A stretch of 26,918 bases of DNA from a bacterium. Its GTDB lineage: Bacteria > 4484-113 > JAFGCY01. The position numbers were made by a program, and so were the translations under genes. The stretch's first letter is position 1, and each line of letters opens with the position of its first letter. Of the stretch, positions 1-9,005 are shown one piece after another. The stretch covers positions 1 through 26,918 of the forward strand of contig JADZFO010000013.1 in the NCBI GenBank assembly GCA_020849855.1, read 5' to 3'. The notes below the pieces were generated by a model. It was given only the letters and a program-made list of their open reading frames with translations. It ran no database searches and was not told where the DNA came from.

Positions 1-160
1 GGAGCTTTAACCCCTGCCGCCTAATCACCTGCATTGTGGCTGCGCATATACCTTAGATACTGCGCTGCAGGGTGCGCCAGGCACTTCGAACTGCGAAGCT
101 TCCTAAAGCCCGCCGCAAGCTGACATTTACTTCACTTCCGGCCATTACACTCAGACTGAT

Positions 161-189
161 TTGACACTGGACCACGCCGCCTCTAAACT
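161..189 (+). promoter_or_regulatory. Sigma70-type promoter for the tolC-ABC operon
   Basis: A perfect TTGACA -35 box lies at 161-166. A 17-base spacer separates it from a TAAACT -10-like box at 184-189 (4 of 6 matches to TATAAT). Transcription would start near 196, leaving about 23 bases before the ATG at 219, with a strong Shine-Dalgarno GAGGAAGG just upstream of that start. Nothing else is evident in bases 1-160 apart from a small hairpin-capable CTTCG/CGAAG pair near 86-100. Confidence 0.6.
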
Positions 190-218
190 CGCCGCGGCAG
201 TGAGCCACTGAGGAAGGT

Positions 219-2153
219 ATGCGCTTAGACAAGACCGGAGCGGAGTCTCCGGCGCCCCCCGTTAATGGCGCTCCGCGCGCCGCTGACTCGCGGAACTGGC
301 TGCTTTGGGATGCGCGTCTGCTGGGACTGGCTGTCCTGGTGGTAATGTTGGCGGGCCAGCCTGTGCAGGCCGACGACGCCGTTGACGTACTTCCATCCCA
401 GCCGCCGGCCGCCGGCGCTGACCCTGACTCCACGGATGGCGCAGAAGAGACGCAGGACGAATCCTCCGCCGAGGGCTATGACGCGCAGCGCCTGCTGCTG
501 GCCGACGCCGGCCAGCCCGCTGCCGGCGATGACGTGCCTCTGCTGCAGCCCCTCGACAGCTCAATGGACCTGCGCCCGCGTTTTGACCCCGCCCTGCCCT
601 CGCTGCCCTCCGGGCATGAGGAGCTGATCAGCTACATCATCGAAGGCTACGACAACCCCGACCAGGCCCTCAGCCTGCACGCAGCCCTGGAGCTGGCCCT
701 GGCCCATAACCACAGCCTCAACAGCCAGCGCCTGCGCGCCGCCGCCGCGACGAAGGAGAAGCAGATCGTCTGGGCCGACCTGCGGCCGCAGATCGGCATG
801 CAGGCCCAGGCTTCCCAGCAGTGGACCCTTGACCGCAAAACCACGGCGCTGCCCGGCGGCGGCAGCACAAGCGCTGACGTAACCGGCGACCCCACCCTCT
901 CCGTGGCACTGGAGGTCACCAAGCGGATCTACGACTGGGGCCTCAGCTCCCGCCTTGTGGATTCCGCAGAGGCCCGGCACGCCATTGAGTACTACAGCAC
1001 CGGCATCGCCGAAGACCAGCTGATCTATGACGTCATCTTCGCCTACTACGGCTACAACCTGGCCCTGGGCCAGCTGCGGGTGCGCCGCGACGAGCTGGAC
1101 CTGGCCGTCGAGTTCCTGCGCATCGCGCAGATCCAGTTCGAGGTGGGCACCGTGCCGCGCCTGGATGTCATCCGGGCCGAGGCCCGCGTTGAGCAGGCCC
1201 GCGATTCCCTGATCCAGGCCCAGGCCAGCCTTGGCAACAGCGCCGCGCTCTTCTTCTCCCTGCTGGGGGCCGAGGACCAGCGCTATGTCCCGGCGGTCAT
1301 CACCCCGGATCTGGTTGATCTGGGTCCTGAGCCCCTGGAGCTGCAGCAGGCCATCGACAATGCCCTTGTCGGACGCCCGGAGGTCGAGCTGCAGTACCAG
1401 ACCCTTTTTGCCGGCGAGGTCTCCCGCGAACTGGCCCGCAACCGCCCGCTGCTGGATGCCTACGCCCAGGGCCAGCTGCTGGCGCCGCACACGCAGCAGG
1501 CCGGCTATCAGAGCTATGAAGTGGGCCTGCAGCTGGTCTGGCAGCTCAGCACCGGCGGCAAGGACCGCATCCAGCGCGAGCAGGCCGATCTGAACCTGCG
1601 CAGCATCGAAGAGTCCATCCACGACCTCGAGGCCCGCATCGAGTTTGATGCCACCACGGCCTGGAACAGTGTCGTGGCCAACCGCGGCTCGGCGGATGCA
1701 GCACGCAAGAACCTTGAGCTTACGGCCGAGGCCCTGCGCGCCGCCAATGTCGGCTACCGCGCCGGTGTCACGCCCTACATCGAGTTCGAGAGCGCCCTCA
1801 ACGCCAACATCGCCGCGGCCATCGGCTATCTCACCGCCCTGGTGAATGTCCAGGTGGCCCAGGCCAACCTTGAGCGGGCCCAGGGCTTCCCGGCCTATGA
1901 CGCCGCGCTGGCCGGCCTGGCGGACGATGCTTCAAACGAGGCCCTGCCGGACACCAGCAGCTTGCATAAGCGCCTGGAAGCTGAGGACGGCAAACAGGCG
2001 GCTATGGCCGACTCCCCCGCCGCAGCCCCGGCTGAAGCTGATGCCGCCCCTGAAGAGACAGCGCAGTCCGCGTCCGAGGGATCAGAGCCCGCCAGTAGCT
2101 CAGAGGGAGAAACCTGGGCCGATGCTGGCAGCACGGAAGCTGACGGGGCCTAG
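219..2153 (+). CDS. TolC-family outer membrane efflux protein
   Basis: Probable outer membrane channel that forms a periplasmic tunnel for an exporter. The ATG follows GAGGAAGG at good spacing. A hydrophobic segment at about residues 32-45 ends in VQA, which suggests signal peptidase cleavage near residue 51. Residues 52-145 form an unusually long acidic, Pro/Ala-rich linker. Two outer-membrane-efflux repeats follow at about 150-350 and 360-560, with the long alpha-helical heptad pattern of the family. The last 90 residues or so are a low-complexity Ala/Glu/Ser tail. At 644 residues it is longer than the usual 430-500 because of these two extensions. It is followed at 208 bases by two ABC exporter subunits, so it probably serves them. 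No HlyD-type adaptor gene is visible. The family call is firm; the substrate is unknown. Confidence 0.88.
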   Translation: MRLDKTGAESPAPPVNGAPRAADSRNWLLWDARLLGLAVLVVMLAGQPVQADDAVDVLPSQPPAAGADPDSTDGAEETQDESSAEGYDAQRLLLADAGQPAAGDDVPLLQPLDSSMDLRPRFDPALPSLPSGHEELISYIIEGYDNPDQALSLHAALELALAHNHSLNSQRLRAAAATKEKQIVWADLRPQIGMQAQASQQWTLDRKTTALPGGGSTSADVTGDPTLSVALEVTKRIYDWGLSSRLVDSAEARHAIEYYSTGIAEDQLIYDVIFAYYGYNLALGQLRVRRDELDLAVEFLRIAQIQFEVGTVPRLDVIRAEARVEQARDSLIQAQASLGNSAALFFSLLGAEDQRYVPAVITPDLVDLGPEPLELQQAIDNALVGRPEVELQYQTLFAGEVSRELARNRPLLDAYAQGQLLAPHTQQAGYQSYEVGLQLVWQLSTGGKDRIQREQADLNLRSIEESIHDLEARIEFDATTAWNSVVANRGSADAARKNLELTAEALRAANVGYRAGVTPYIEFESALNANIAAAIGYLTALVNVQVAQANLERAQGFPAYDAALAGLADDASNEALPDTSSLHKRLEAEDGKQAAMADSPAAAPAEADAAPEETAQSASEGSEPASSSEGETWADAGSTEADGA

Positions 2154-2177
2154 GCCAGCCGCATAGCAGCAGCCCAC

Positions 2178-2194
2178 GCCGGAATCTATCCGGC
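2178..2194 (+). other. Small hairpin downstream of tolC
   Basis: GCCGGA (2178-2183) and TCCGGC (2189-2194) form a perfect 6-bp stem with a 5-base loop. A pyrimidine-rich TTCTCT follows, but there is no real T tract, so it is at most a weak or partial terminator, or an RNA-stabilising end between the tolC and ABC genes. The rest of 2154-2361 shows no gene and no convincing promoter. Confidence 0.25.
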
Positions 2195-2361
2195 TTCTCT
2201 GCTCCGCGGCATTACCGGAGCCTGGATCGGGGTATCACTAGATTCCCTGGACAAGCCCGCGCCCGGCGCAGGCTGTAGACTTACGCGCCGCGCTGGCGGC
2301 CGGGATCAGGCATCCAATCTGCCTTCAGGGCAGCACTTCACTTGTTACAGGCAGGCTTCTA

Positions 2362-4305
2362 ATGTGGTGGCGTTTCAGCGAGAGTGAGGAGGGCGTGCGC
2401 GCGCAGAGCCTGCGCGAGCTTTTGCCCAAGGTGCTGCCGCTGATCCGGCCGCACCGCCGCCTGCTCTTCGGCGCCCTGGTCCTGCTGCCGCTGGTCACCT
2501 GCGCCCAGCTTTCAGCCCCCCTGATCCTGCAGTACATCATTGACCAGTGCATCAAGACCGGCGCCGTGGACAAGCTCTGGTACGCCGCCGGCCTCTATCT
2601 GGCCATCGTCTCCGCCGGGCTTGGCCTGGGCTACCTGCAGGCGATGACGCTCTTCCGCCTTGGCATCGGCATTATCAGCCAGCTCAAGGTGCGCCTCTTT
2701 GAGCATGTCCTGCGCCTGGGCCTCGATTTCCATGAGCAGCACTCGCCCGGCAAGCTGATCAGCCGCGTGGAATCGGACACCGAGACCCTGCGCGAGATGT
2801 TCGGCGATGTGACGGTCAACCTGATCCGCAACCTCATGCTGCTTGTCGGCATCTTCATCGTGCTGGCCGTCAAGAACCTGACCATCGCGGCCTGGGTCAT
2901 GCTGCTGGTGCCGCTGCTCTTTGGCGCCACCTTCTTCTATCTGAGCCGGATGAAGAAGATGTGGCGCGAGATGCGTGCCCGCGTTGCCATGGTGACCGGC
3001 TATGTCACCGAGTACGTTCAGGGCGTCGAGGTGATCCAGCAGTTCAACTATGAACAGCGCGCTCGTGAGCGCATGGCCGATGTCAACCGGAAGAAGTTCT
3101 CCATCGACGTGCCGACCCAGATGACCGAATACGGCTTCTGGGGTCTCTTCATGATGGGCGAGGTCCTCGCCATCATCATCGTGCTGGCCATCGGCGTCGA
3201 AGGCGTCTTCGCCGGCACCCTCACCGTCGGCACCCTGATCCTCTTCATCGAATATATCCGCAAGCTCTTTGAGCCGATCATGCAGCTCTCCGAGCAGCTT
3301 AACTTCGTCCAGCGCGGCATGGTCTCCGTCGAGCGCATCTTTGGCATCCTTGAAACGAAGCCCTCAGTGCAGGACGGGCCGCGCCCGGAGGCCGAGCTTC
3401 GCTTCGAGCATGAGATCCGCTTCGAGAACGTCTGGTTCGCCTACAAGGACAGCAGGGAGAAGCCGGACAACGCCGATGCGCCGGATGCCGCTGCCGCAGA
3501 GCCCGAGTGGATACTGCGGGATGTCAGCTTCAGCCTGCCCAAGGGCCAGAGCCTGGCGCTCGTCGGTTCCTCGGGCGGCGGCAAGACGACCATCGTCAGC
3601 CTGCTGCTGCGCTTTTATGACCCGCAGCGCGGCCGCATCACCGTGGACGGCCAGGACATCCGGGACTTCCCGGTGCAGGCCTGGCGCGCTCGCATTGGCC
3701 TGGTGCTGCAGGACATCTACCTCTTCCCCGGATCCGTGGGGCAGAACCTGCGCGTCTTTAACCCCGCTATCAGCGATGAGCGCGCCCTGGAAGCGGCCCG
3801 CACCGCCCGCGCCGATACGATCATCGAGCGCCTGCCCGGCGGCCTCGAGGGAGAACTGTCCGAACGCGGCGCCAACCTTTCCGTTGGCGAACGCCAGCTG
3901 ATCTCCTTTGCCCGCGCCCTGAGCTTCAACCCGCCGCTGCTGGTGCTGGATGAGGCGACCTCCAGCGTCGACCCCCAGACCGAGCGCATGGTGCAGGAGG
4001 CGCTGGAGCGCCTGCTGGCCGGCCGCACCGCGGTAATCGTCGCGCACCGTCTGAGCACCATCACCGGCGCGGACCAGATCCTGGTCATGTCCAAGGGCCG
4101 GGTGGCCGAGCGCGGCCGGCACCAGGAGCTGCTGGAACAGGGCGGGCTGTACGCCAAGCTCTGCCGCCTGCAGTTCGGCGACGCCAGCGCGCCGCTGCCC
4201 GCCGGTGCGAAGTACATCGACGAGTGCGAGGACCTCACCGAGGTCGCACTGCTGGAAAGTGAGTCCGCGGTTGACAGCATCCCGGCAACAGAGGTGGCGC
4301 GATGA
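2362..4305 (+). CDS. ABC exporter half-transporter (catalytic Walker B, degenerate signature)
   Basis: Type IV ABC exporter with a fused membrane domain (about residues 30-325, six hydrophobic segments) and nucleotide-binding domain (about 350-620). Visible motifs are Walker A GSSGGGKT at 402-409, Q-loop Gln450, signature LSVGE at 506-510 (degenerate against LSGGQ), Walker B LLVLDE ending in catalytic Glu531, and H-loop His562. Length is normal for the family at 647 residues. The start is ATG after an AGGCAGG-like site. Its TGA overlaps the ATG of the next ABC gene, which implies translational coupling. Together they form a heterodimeric exporter. This subunit supplies the Walker motifs of the hydrolysing site, and its poor signature falls in the degenerate site. 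The substrate could be a lipid, drug or peptide and is not readable from sequence. Confidence 0.93.
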   Translation: MWWRFSESEEGVRAQSLRELLPKVLPLIRPHRRLLFGALVLLPLVTCAQLSAPLILQYIIDQCIKTGAVDKLWYAAGLYLAIVSAGLGLGYLQAMTLFRLGIGIISQLKVRLFEHVLRLGLDFHEQHSPGKLISRVESDTETLREMFGDVTVNLIRNLMLLVGIFIVLAVKNLTIAAWVMLLVPLLFGATFFYLSRMKKMWREMRARVAMVTGYVTEYVQGVEVIQQFNYEQRARERMADVNRKKFSIDVPTQMTEYGFWGLFMMGEVLAIIIVLAIGVEGVFAGTLTVGTLILFIEYIRKLFEPIMQLSEQLNFVQRGMVSVERIFGILETKPSVQDGPRPEAELRFEHEIRFENVWFAYKDSREKPDNADAPDAAAAEPEWILRDVSFSLPKGQSLALVGSSGGGKTTIVSLLLRFYDPQRGRITVDGQDIRDFPVQAWRARIGLVLQDIYLFPGSVGQNLRVFNPAISDERALEAARTARADTIIERLPGGLEGELSERGANLSVGERQLISFARALSFNPPLLVLDEATSSVDPQTERMVQEALERLLAGRTAVIVAHRLSTITGADQILVMSKGRVAERGRHQELLEQGGLYAKLCRLQFGDASAPLPAGAKYIDECEDLTEVALLESESAVDSIPATEVAR

Positions 4306-6125
4306 AACACATCCGCTGGATCTGGCGCTTCTGGCGGCCGCACCTGGCCTGGCTGTGGATCCTGGCGCTGATGACCCTGATCAGCTCTGCTGTCGCCATC
4401 AGCTATCCGCTGGTCTTCCGTTATCTGCTGGACAACCTCAGCGCCAAGCTGGCCGAGGGCCGGCCCGAGCTGGCGCAGGCCACTACCTGGAAGCTGGTCG
4501 GCGTCATGCTGGCCATCGGCCTGGCGCGCTCCATCGCCAACTTCTACCCCGGCGTCCGCGCCCTGATCAACGCCAAGCTTGAAATGGATGTCCGCCAGTT
4601 CCACTTCAACACGATCCTGGGCAAGGGCTTCCGCTTCTTCAACAAGTTCCGCACCGGCGACCTGGTGACCCGCCTGACCGACGACATCGGCGGCTTCCCC
4701 AAGATCGCCTGGTTCTGCTGCAGCGGCATCTTCCGCGCAGTCGAGAGCAGCAGCAAGTTCATCTTCTGCCTCACGGCGATGCTCTGGATGAACTGGCAGC
4801 TCGCCCTGCTCAGCCTGCTGCCGCTACCGGTAATGCTCTTCATCTTCTACCGCATCAAGAAGGCCCTGGCCCTGCGCAGCGCCGAGCGCCAGAAGGCTGT
4901 CAGCCGCACCAACGACGCGCTGGAAGCGGCCTTCAGCGGCGTGCGCATCGTAAAGGCCTTTAACGCCGAAGCCGGGCAGGCCGAGAGCTTCGCCCGCATC
5001 ATGGATGGCCGCATCGAGGCAGAGCAGCAGGTGCAGCGCCTCTGGATCGGCGTCGGCTCGCTGTATCAGGCCATCAACGCCACCGGCCAGATCATCGTGA
5101 TCATCGCCGGCGGCCTGATGGTGGTGGACGGCAAGCTGAGCATCGGCGAGTTCTACGCCTTCTATGTCTATCTCAGCCTGCTGCTGGGCCCGTTGACGGA
5201 TATCCCGCAGCTCTTTGTCACCAGCCGCCAGGCCTTTGCCTCCATCGACCGCGAGATCGAGCTGGAGGAAACACCCGGCGGGACTGAGACCGACCGCATG
5301 CCGGTCAACCCGGCCACACATGGGGTAAACGCCGGCGCCCGGGATCTCAGCGGCGGTGGCAGTCTCAGGCCCCTGCACAGGATTGAAAGCCTGGAGCTGC
5401 AGTCCGTCAGCTTCCGTTATGGCGATGATCTTCCCCTGGCGCTGGAGGATGTCAGCCTCAGCCTGCGCAGCGGCCAGCGGATCGCCGTGGTCGGCGCGGT
5501 GGGCGGCGGCAAGAGCACGCTGATCAAGCTTGCCGCCGGCATCCTGCGGCCCAGCGCGGGCAGCGTGCTGGTGAACGGCCTGCCCCTGGCTGAATATGCC
5601 ATGGCGGATTACAGGCGGTTAACAGGATATATACCACAGGAAGCTACATTATTCAGCGAGAGTGTTGCTGAGAACGTGCGCTTCGGCCGCAGCCTGGACA
5701 TTGAGCTTGTCCGCGACGCCCTGCAGGTGGCCCGCGTGCTGGAAGAGATGGAAGCCCAACCCGACGGCCTGGAGCAGGTCCTGGGCCAGCGTGGCCTGAC
5801 CGTCTCCGGCGGCCAGAAGCAGCGCCTGGCCATTGCACGCGCCCTGGCCGGCAAGCCGGACCTGCTGCTGATGGACGACTGCACCAGCGCGCTGGACGCC
5901 GAGAACGAACGCGCCTTCTGGGAGCTCTTCCGCCAGCGCCTGCCGGACAGCGCCTGCATAATCGTCACGCACCGCCTCAGCACCGCGCGGCAGGCCGATC
6001 TGATCCTGATGCTGGAGAACGGCCGCGTCGCCGGCATCGGCAGCGACAGCGAGCTGCTGGCCAGCTGCGAGCCTTACCGCTCCTTCCACAGCCGCGAAGA
6101 GCTGGCCATGGCCGTGGCCGAGTAG
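4302..6125 (+). CDS. ABC exporter half-transporter (canonical signature, Walker B Glu replaced by Asp)
   Basis: Second half of the exporter, 607 residues. The membrane domain spans about residues 10-315 and the nucleotide-binding domain about 362-600. Motifs are Walker A GAVGGGKS at 398-405, Q-loop Gln446, signature VSGGQ at 501-505, and Walker B LLLMDD at 521-526, where Asp526 stands in the catalytic Glu position. H-loop His557 is present. This is the mirror image of the upstream subunit, as in heterodimeric exporters of the TM287/288 or LmrCD type. The ATG overlaps the upstream stop (ATGA) and is preceded by GAGGTG 5 bases away. A linker at about 323-360 between the two domains is Gly/Pro-rich. 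Bases about 5606-5672 are locally AT-rich with codons unlike the rest of the gene. Confidence 0.93.
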   Translation: MKHIRWIWRFWRPHLAWLWILALMTLISSAVAISYPLVFRYLLDNLSAKLAEGRPELAQATTWKLVGVMLAIGLARSIANFYPGVRALINAKLEMDVRQFHFNTILGKGFRFFNKFRTGDLVTRLTDDIGGFPKIAWFCCSGIFRAVESSSKFIFCLTAMLWMNWQLALLSLLPLPVMLFIFYRIKKALALRSAERQKAVSRTNDALEAAFSGVRIVKAFNAEAGQAESFARIMDGRIEAEQQVQRLWIGVGSLYQAINATGQIIVIIAGGLMVVDGKLSIGEFYAFYVYLSLLLGPLTDIPQLFVTSRQAFASIDREIELEETPGGTETDRMPVNPATHGVNAGARDLSGGGSLRPLHRIESLELQSVSFRYGDDLPLALEDVSLSLRSGQRIAVVGAVGGGKSTLIKLAAGILRPSAGSVLVNGLPLAEYAMADYRRLTGYIPQEATLFSESVAENVRFGRSLDIELVRDALQVARVLEEMEAQPDGLEQVLGQRGLTVSGGQKQRLAIARALAGKPDLLLMDDCTSALDAENERAFWELFRQRLPDSACIIVTHRLSTARQADLILMLENGRVAGIGSDSELLASCEPYRSFHSREELAMAVAE

Positions 6126-6221
6126 AAGCTGTCCCGCTCAGGCGATCAGCTGAATGATTCTGCAGCTTTGCCGGGTAGATGACCCAGCGCGCAGGCTGTG
6201 CCCGTGCCCCTGGAGAAGGCC

Positions 6222-7232
6222 ATGCGGCCGCAGAAACACAAGGGTGCCCGGAGAAGGCTGTTCCCGGCCATACTGGCAGCGCTGCTGTCTGTAGCGGCCA
6301 TCACGCTCTTCCTGCCTTACCCCCAGTTCTCCCGTGAGATCGCCGCCAAGAAGGCCTCACTGCTTGCCGGCAGCCGCATCTTCAGCGGCAGTTCGGGCAG
6401 CCTTGAGTATGCCGAGCAGGGCTCCGGCCCGCCGGTACTGGTACTGCATGGTGCCGGCGGCGGCTATGACCAGGGCCTCTGGCTGGGCCGCCTGGTGCTT
6501 GGCGATGGCTACCGCTTCATTGCTGTCTCCCGCTTTGGCTACCTGCGCAGCCCCATCCCAGCCGACGCAAGCATCAGCGGGCAGGCCCGGCTGTACCGCG
6601 AGCTGCTTGACTACCTGGGCGTTGATAAGGTGATCGTCATCGGTATCTCCGCTGGCGGCCCCTCCGCTGCCTGTTTCGCCAGCAGCTATCCCGGGCGCTG
6701 CAGCGCGCTGCTGCTGCTCTCCGCGGTCAGCCAGGGGCCGCAGCCGGGTGACAAGGCACCGTTCTATGTCGGCATCATCCATCTGCTCCAGCAGTCCGAC
6801 TATGCCTACTGGCTGGTGACCAGATACGGCCGCCGCGAGATGCTCTCCCTGGTTGGCATTCCGCCGGGGGTCTACTCGGCCTTCAGCCCGGAGGAGCGCG
6901 CCCTGGCCCAGGAAATGCTGGACACCATGCATCCTATGACCGCCCGCTACGCCGGCACCATCAACGACGAGGCGATGATCCGCCGGGAGGAAGTGGACCG
7001 CAGCGGCATTACAGCGCCGGTCCTGATCCTGCATGGCCGGGATGACGCGCTGGTCAGCTTCAGCCATGCCGAGCACGCGTCACGCAGCACTAAAGGCGCC
7101 CGGCTGCAGAGCTTTGACAGCGGCGGCCATGGCCTGCTGCCTCAGATCAGCAGCATGCGCAGGCTGGTCCGGGAGTTCCTTGCCACTGCCACCAGCAACG
7201 AGCCCGGAGAGGGGCTTGCCAGCCCGCAATAG
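6222..7232 (+). CDS. Membrane-anchored or exported alpha/beta hydrolase
   Basis: Alpha/beta-hydrolase fold esterase, lipase or peptidase-like enzyme of 336 residues. I chose the ATG at 6222 because GGAG lies 6 bases upstream; a GTG at 6198 would add 8 residues. An Arg/Lys-rich N-terminus precedes a hydrophobic stretch at about 13-32, suggesting an inner-membrane anchor or signal peptide with the enzyme in the periplasm. The HGAGG oxyanion-loop motif is at 76-80. The nucleophile elbow GISAG places Ser143. HGRDD at 271-275 supplies the acid, and GGHG at 301-304 gives His303. All triad residues are therefore present. It lies 96 bases after the ABC gene on the same strand and may be read through from it. 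The substrate cannot be inferred. Confidence 0.85.
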   Translation: MRPQKHKGARRRLFPAILAALLSVAAITLFLPYPQFSREIAAKKASLLAGSRIFSGSSGSLEYAEQGSGPPVLVLHGAGGGYDQGLWLGRLVLGDGYRFIAVSRFGYLRSPIPADASISGQARLYRELLDYLGVDKVIVIGISAGGPSAACFASSYPGRCSALLLLSAVSQGPQPGDKAPFYVGIIHLLQQSDYAYWLVTRYGRREMLSLVGIPPGVYSAFSPEERALAQEMLDTMHPMTARYAGTINDEAMIRREEVDRSGITAPVLILHGRDDALVSFSHAEHASRSTKGARLQSFDSGGHGLLPQISSMRRLVREFLATATSNEPGEGLASPQ

Positions 7233-7289
7233 TGCCATCCAGCCTGCCAGCAGCGTTGCCCCGGCAGCGACGGCATGCTAGCATGATTT

Positions 7290-9005
7290 GTGCCTCTCAA
7301 GCGTATCCTTTACATCCTCCTCGCCCTGGCCATTACCGCGCCTTTACGCTGGCCGCGGGCCCTGGCCGACGGGCCGGAAGACCTGGCCTTTCCCTCCGCG
7401 GCGCAGCTCGCGGCGGAGAACACCGCCAATGCTGAAGCCTTCCGCGAGCAGTGGAGCAAGGCGGGTATGGACTCGCCCCTGCCCCCCACAGTCGAGGACT
7501 TTGTCGGGCTCTATGCCCTGCCGGATGAGGACAAGGAAGCGCTGAAGACAGCGCTGGCGGACGCCGGGGCCAACTGGCCCCAGCTTGCCTCCGCCCTGCA
7601 GTTCCTGCGCTTCAAGGCGCAACCGGAGAAGCCCGGAAGCATGTATGACTCCTGCCGCTGGCTGATCCTGACCGCCCCGCACCTTGACCGCCTGGAGCTG
7701 ACGCGGGACCTGCTGGTCCAGACCTGCCTCGGGGCGCACAGCTACGCTGAAGAAAAAGGCTACGACACCGGCAGCGAGCTCTTCCGCCGCAACCTGCTGA
7801 ACTACCGTTTCGACGACGAGCCGGTGACTCACTGGACCTACGACCTGCTGGATGCCGGCATGCCTGTCCCCGGCGACGCGCATCCCGATGCCTATGACCT
7901 GGAGCAGCTGTCCGTCGCGGTAGAGGACTTCACCGTGGTGGAACGCGGCTACTTCGGCAACATGGCCTCGCCCGGCGCGGTGGCGATGGCGCGGGCCGGC
8001 ACGGAACGCGAGATCACGGTGGTGCTGGCGGCGATCCTGCGCGCCAACGGCTATCCCTGCCGCTTCGCCTCCGACAACCGCTCCGGCAAGAGCTGGATCG
8101 AGGTATACACAGGCCCGGCGCAGCCCTATGACAGCCAGATGTGGGAGCCGCTGTATCCCCTGACCCCTGAGTGGAACGGCGACTTCAGCTATGCCCGCGG
8201 CCTGTGCGGCGGCAACTGCAGCGTGGTGACGGCGGGCGATGCCTTCGGCCGGGAGCAGGTCACCGGGCGCTATGGCCCGGTGGGCTTCGTAATGCCGCGC
8301 TTCATGCGAGGCGGCACAGAGGTCAGCGACTTCAACAACTGGGCCATCACGGCCTGGTTCGAGGGCCGCTTTGTCGCCCTGGACGACCTTGAGTATCCCC
8401 TCAGCGACATGGACTACCCGCTCTCCGAAGGCGGGGCGGTCGGCGAGGACGGCAAGACGAAGTACTACACCCTCGGCACCTGGGCGATGGAGGCTGAAAG
8501 CGCTCCGCCGCTCTACCGCTTTGAATGCGGCGTGCGCTACCCCGGCGGCTATGTTGATGTGCGCCAGCAGGAGTTCACCCTGAACCCCGGCGATATGCAG
8601 GAAATCAGCATAGATCTCGACCCGCCGGCGGAGCTGCCCCGCGAGGCGCTGGTGGACCGCCAGGTCAGCCTGCCGGAAGCCGGGCATCCCTGGCTGCCGC
8701 CGCAGGGCCGCTTCCTGTTTGTGGTCCACGACAACCAGGAGCCCTCAGTGCGCACCCTGGCCGCCTTCGAGCGCTTCGCCAGCATGAGCAGCGTGCTGTA
8801 TCAGACCATGAACATCGCCGTGGAGGACAACGCCGACTCCGGCAAGTTCACCTCGGCCTTCATCAAGGACGTGCTGCAGGTCAAGGACGACGATCCCAAG
8901 CCGGTCGTCATTCTGGTGGTCGACGGCCAGACCCGGCTGTACCAGCGGGGCTACAACCTCAACCTTTACGACTGGGTCATGCGGGAGCTGCAAGATGCAG
9001 ATTAA
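7290..9005 (+). CDS. Exported transglutaminase-like protein, probable pseudoenzyme
   Basis: Exported 571-residue protein with a signal peptide at about 1-26 (KR followed by a hydrophobic run, then ALADG). An N-terminal helical region at about 80-150 and a transglutaminase-like core at about 220-300 resemble the next gene. The segment A-R-A-G-T-E-R-E-I at 234-242 aligns with G-R-C-E-E-L of the neighbour, so Glu239 replaces the catalytic Cys. KSWIEVY at 267-273 aligns with HAWVEVY, so Lys267 replaces the His. It therefore probably lacks transglutaminase or protease activity and may bind ligand or partner. Residues from about 490 resemble a separate alpha/beta domain. The GTG at 7290 has no Shine-Dalgarno but has TGC-TAGCAT (an extended -10-like box) 5 bases upstream. 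The 3' end overlaps the next gene by 11 bases. Confidence 0.65.
   Translation: MPLKRILYILLALAITAPLRWPRALADGPEDLAFPSAAQLAAENTANAEAFREQWSKAGMDSPLPPTVEDFVGLYALPDEDKEALKTALADAGANWPQLASALQFLRFKAQPEKPGSMYDSCRWLILTAPHLDRLELTRDLLVQTCLGAHSYAEEKGYDTGSELFRRNLLNYRFDDEPVTHWTYDLLDAGMPVPGDAHPDAYDLEQLSVAVEDFTVVERGYFGNMASPGAVAMARAGTEREITVVLAAILRANGYPCRFASDNRSGKSWIEVYTGPAQPYDSQMWEPLYPLTPEWNGDFSYARGLCGGNCSVVTAGDAFGREQVTGRYGPVGFVMPRFMRGGTEVSDFNNWAITAWFEGRFVALDDLEYPLSDMDYPLSEGGAVGEDGKTKYYTLGTWAMEAESAPPLYRFECGVRYPGGYVDVRQQEFTLNPGDMQEISIDLDPPAELPREALVDRQVSLPEAGHPWLPPQGRFLFVVHDNQEPSVRTLAAFERFASMSSVLYQTMNIAVEDNADSGKFTSAFIKDVLQVKDDDPKPVVILVVDGQTRLYQRGYNLNLYDWVMRELQDAD

Noticed and set aside
561-1622. 353-codon open frame antisense to tolC
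   Set aside because: Gly/Gln/Leu-rich shadow of the TolC coding strand without any domain or start signal.
2202-2300. Possible promoter (TAGACT-like box) upstream of the first ABC gene
   Set aside because: The nearest TGGACA-like -35 is about 22 bases away rather than 16-18, so I do not call it. Read-through from tolC is simpler.
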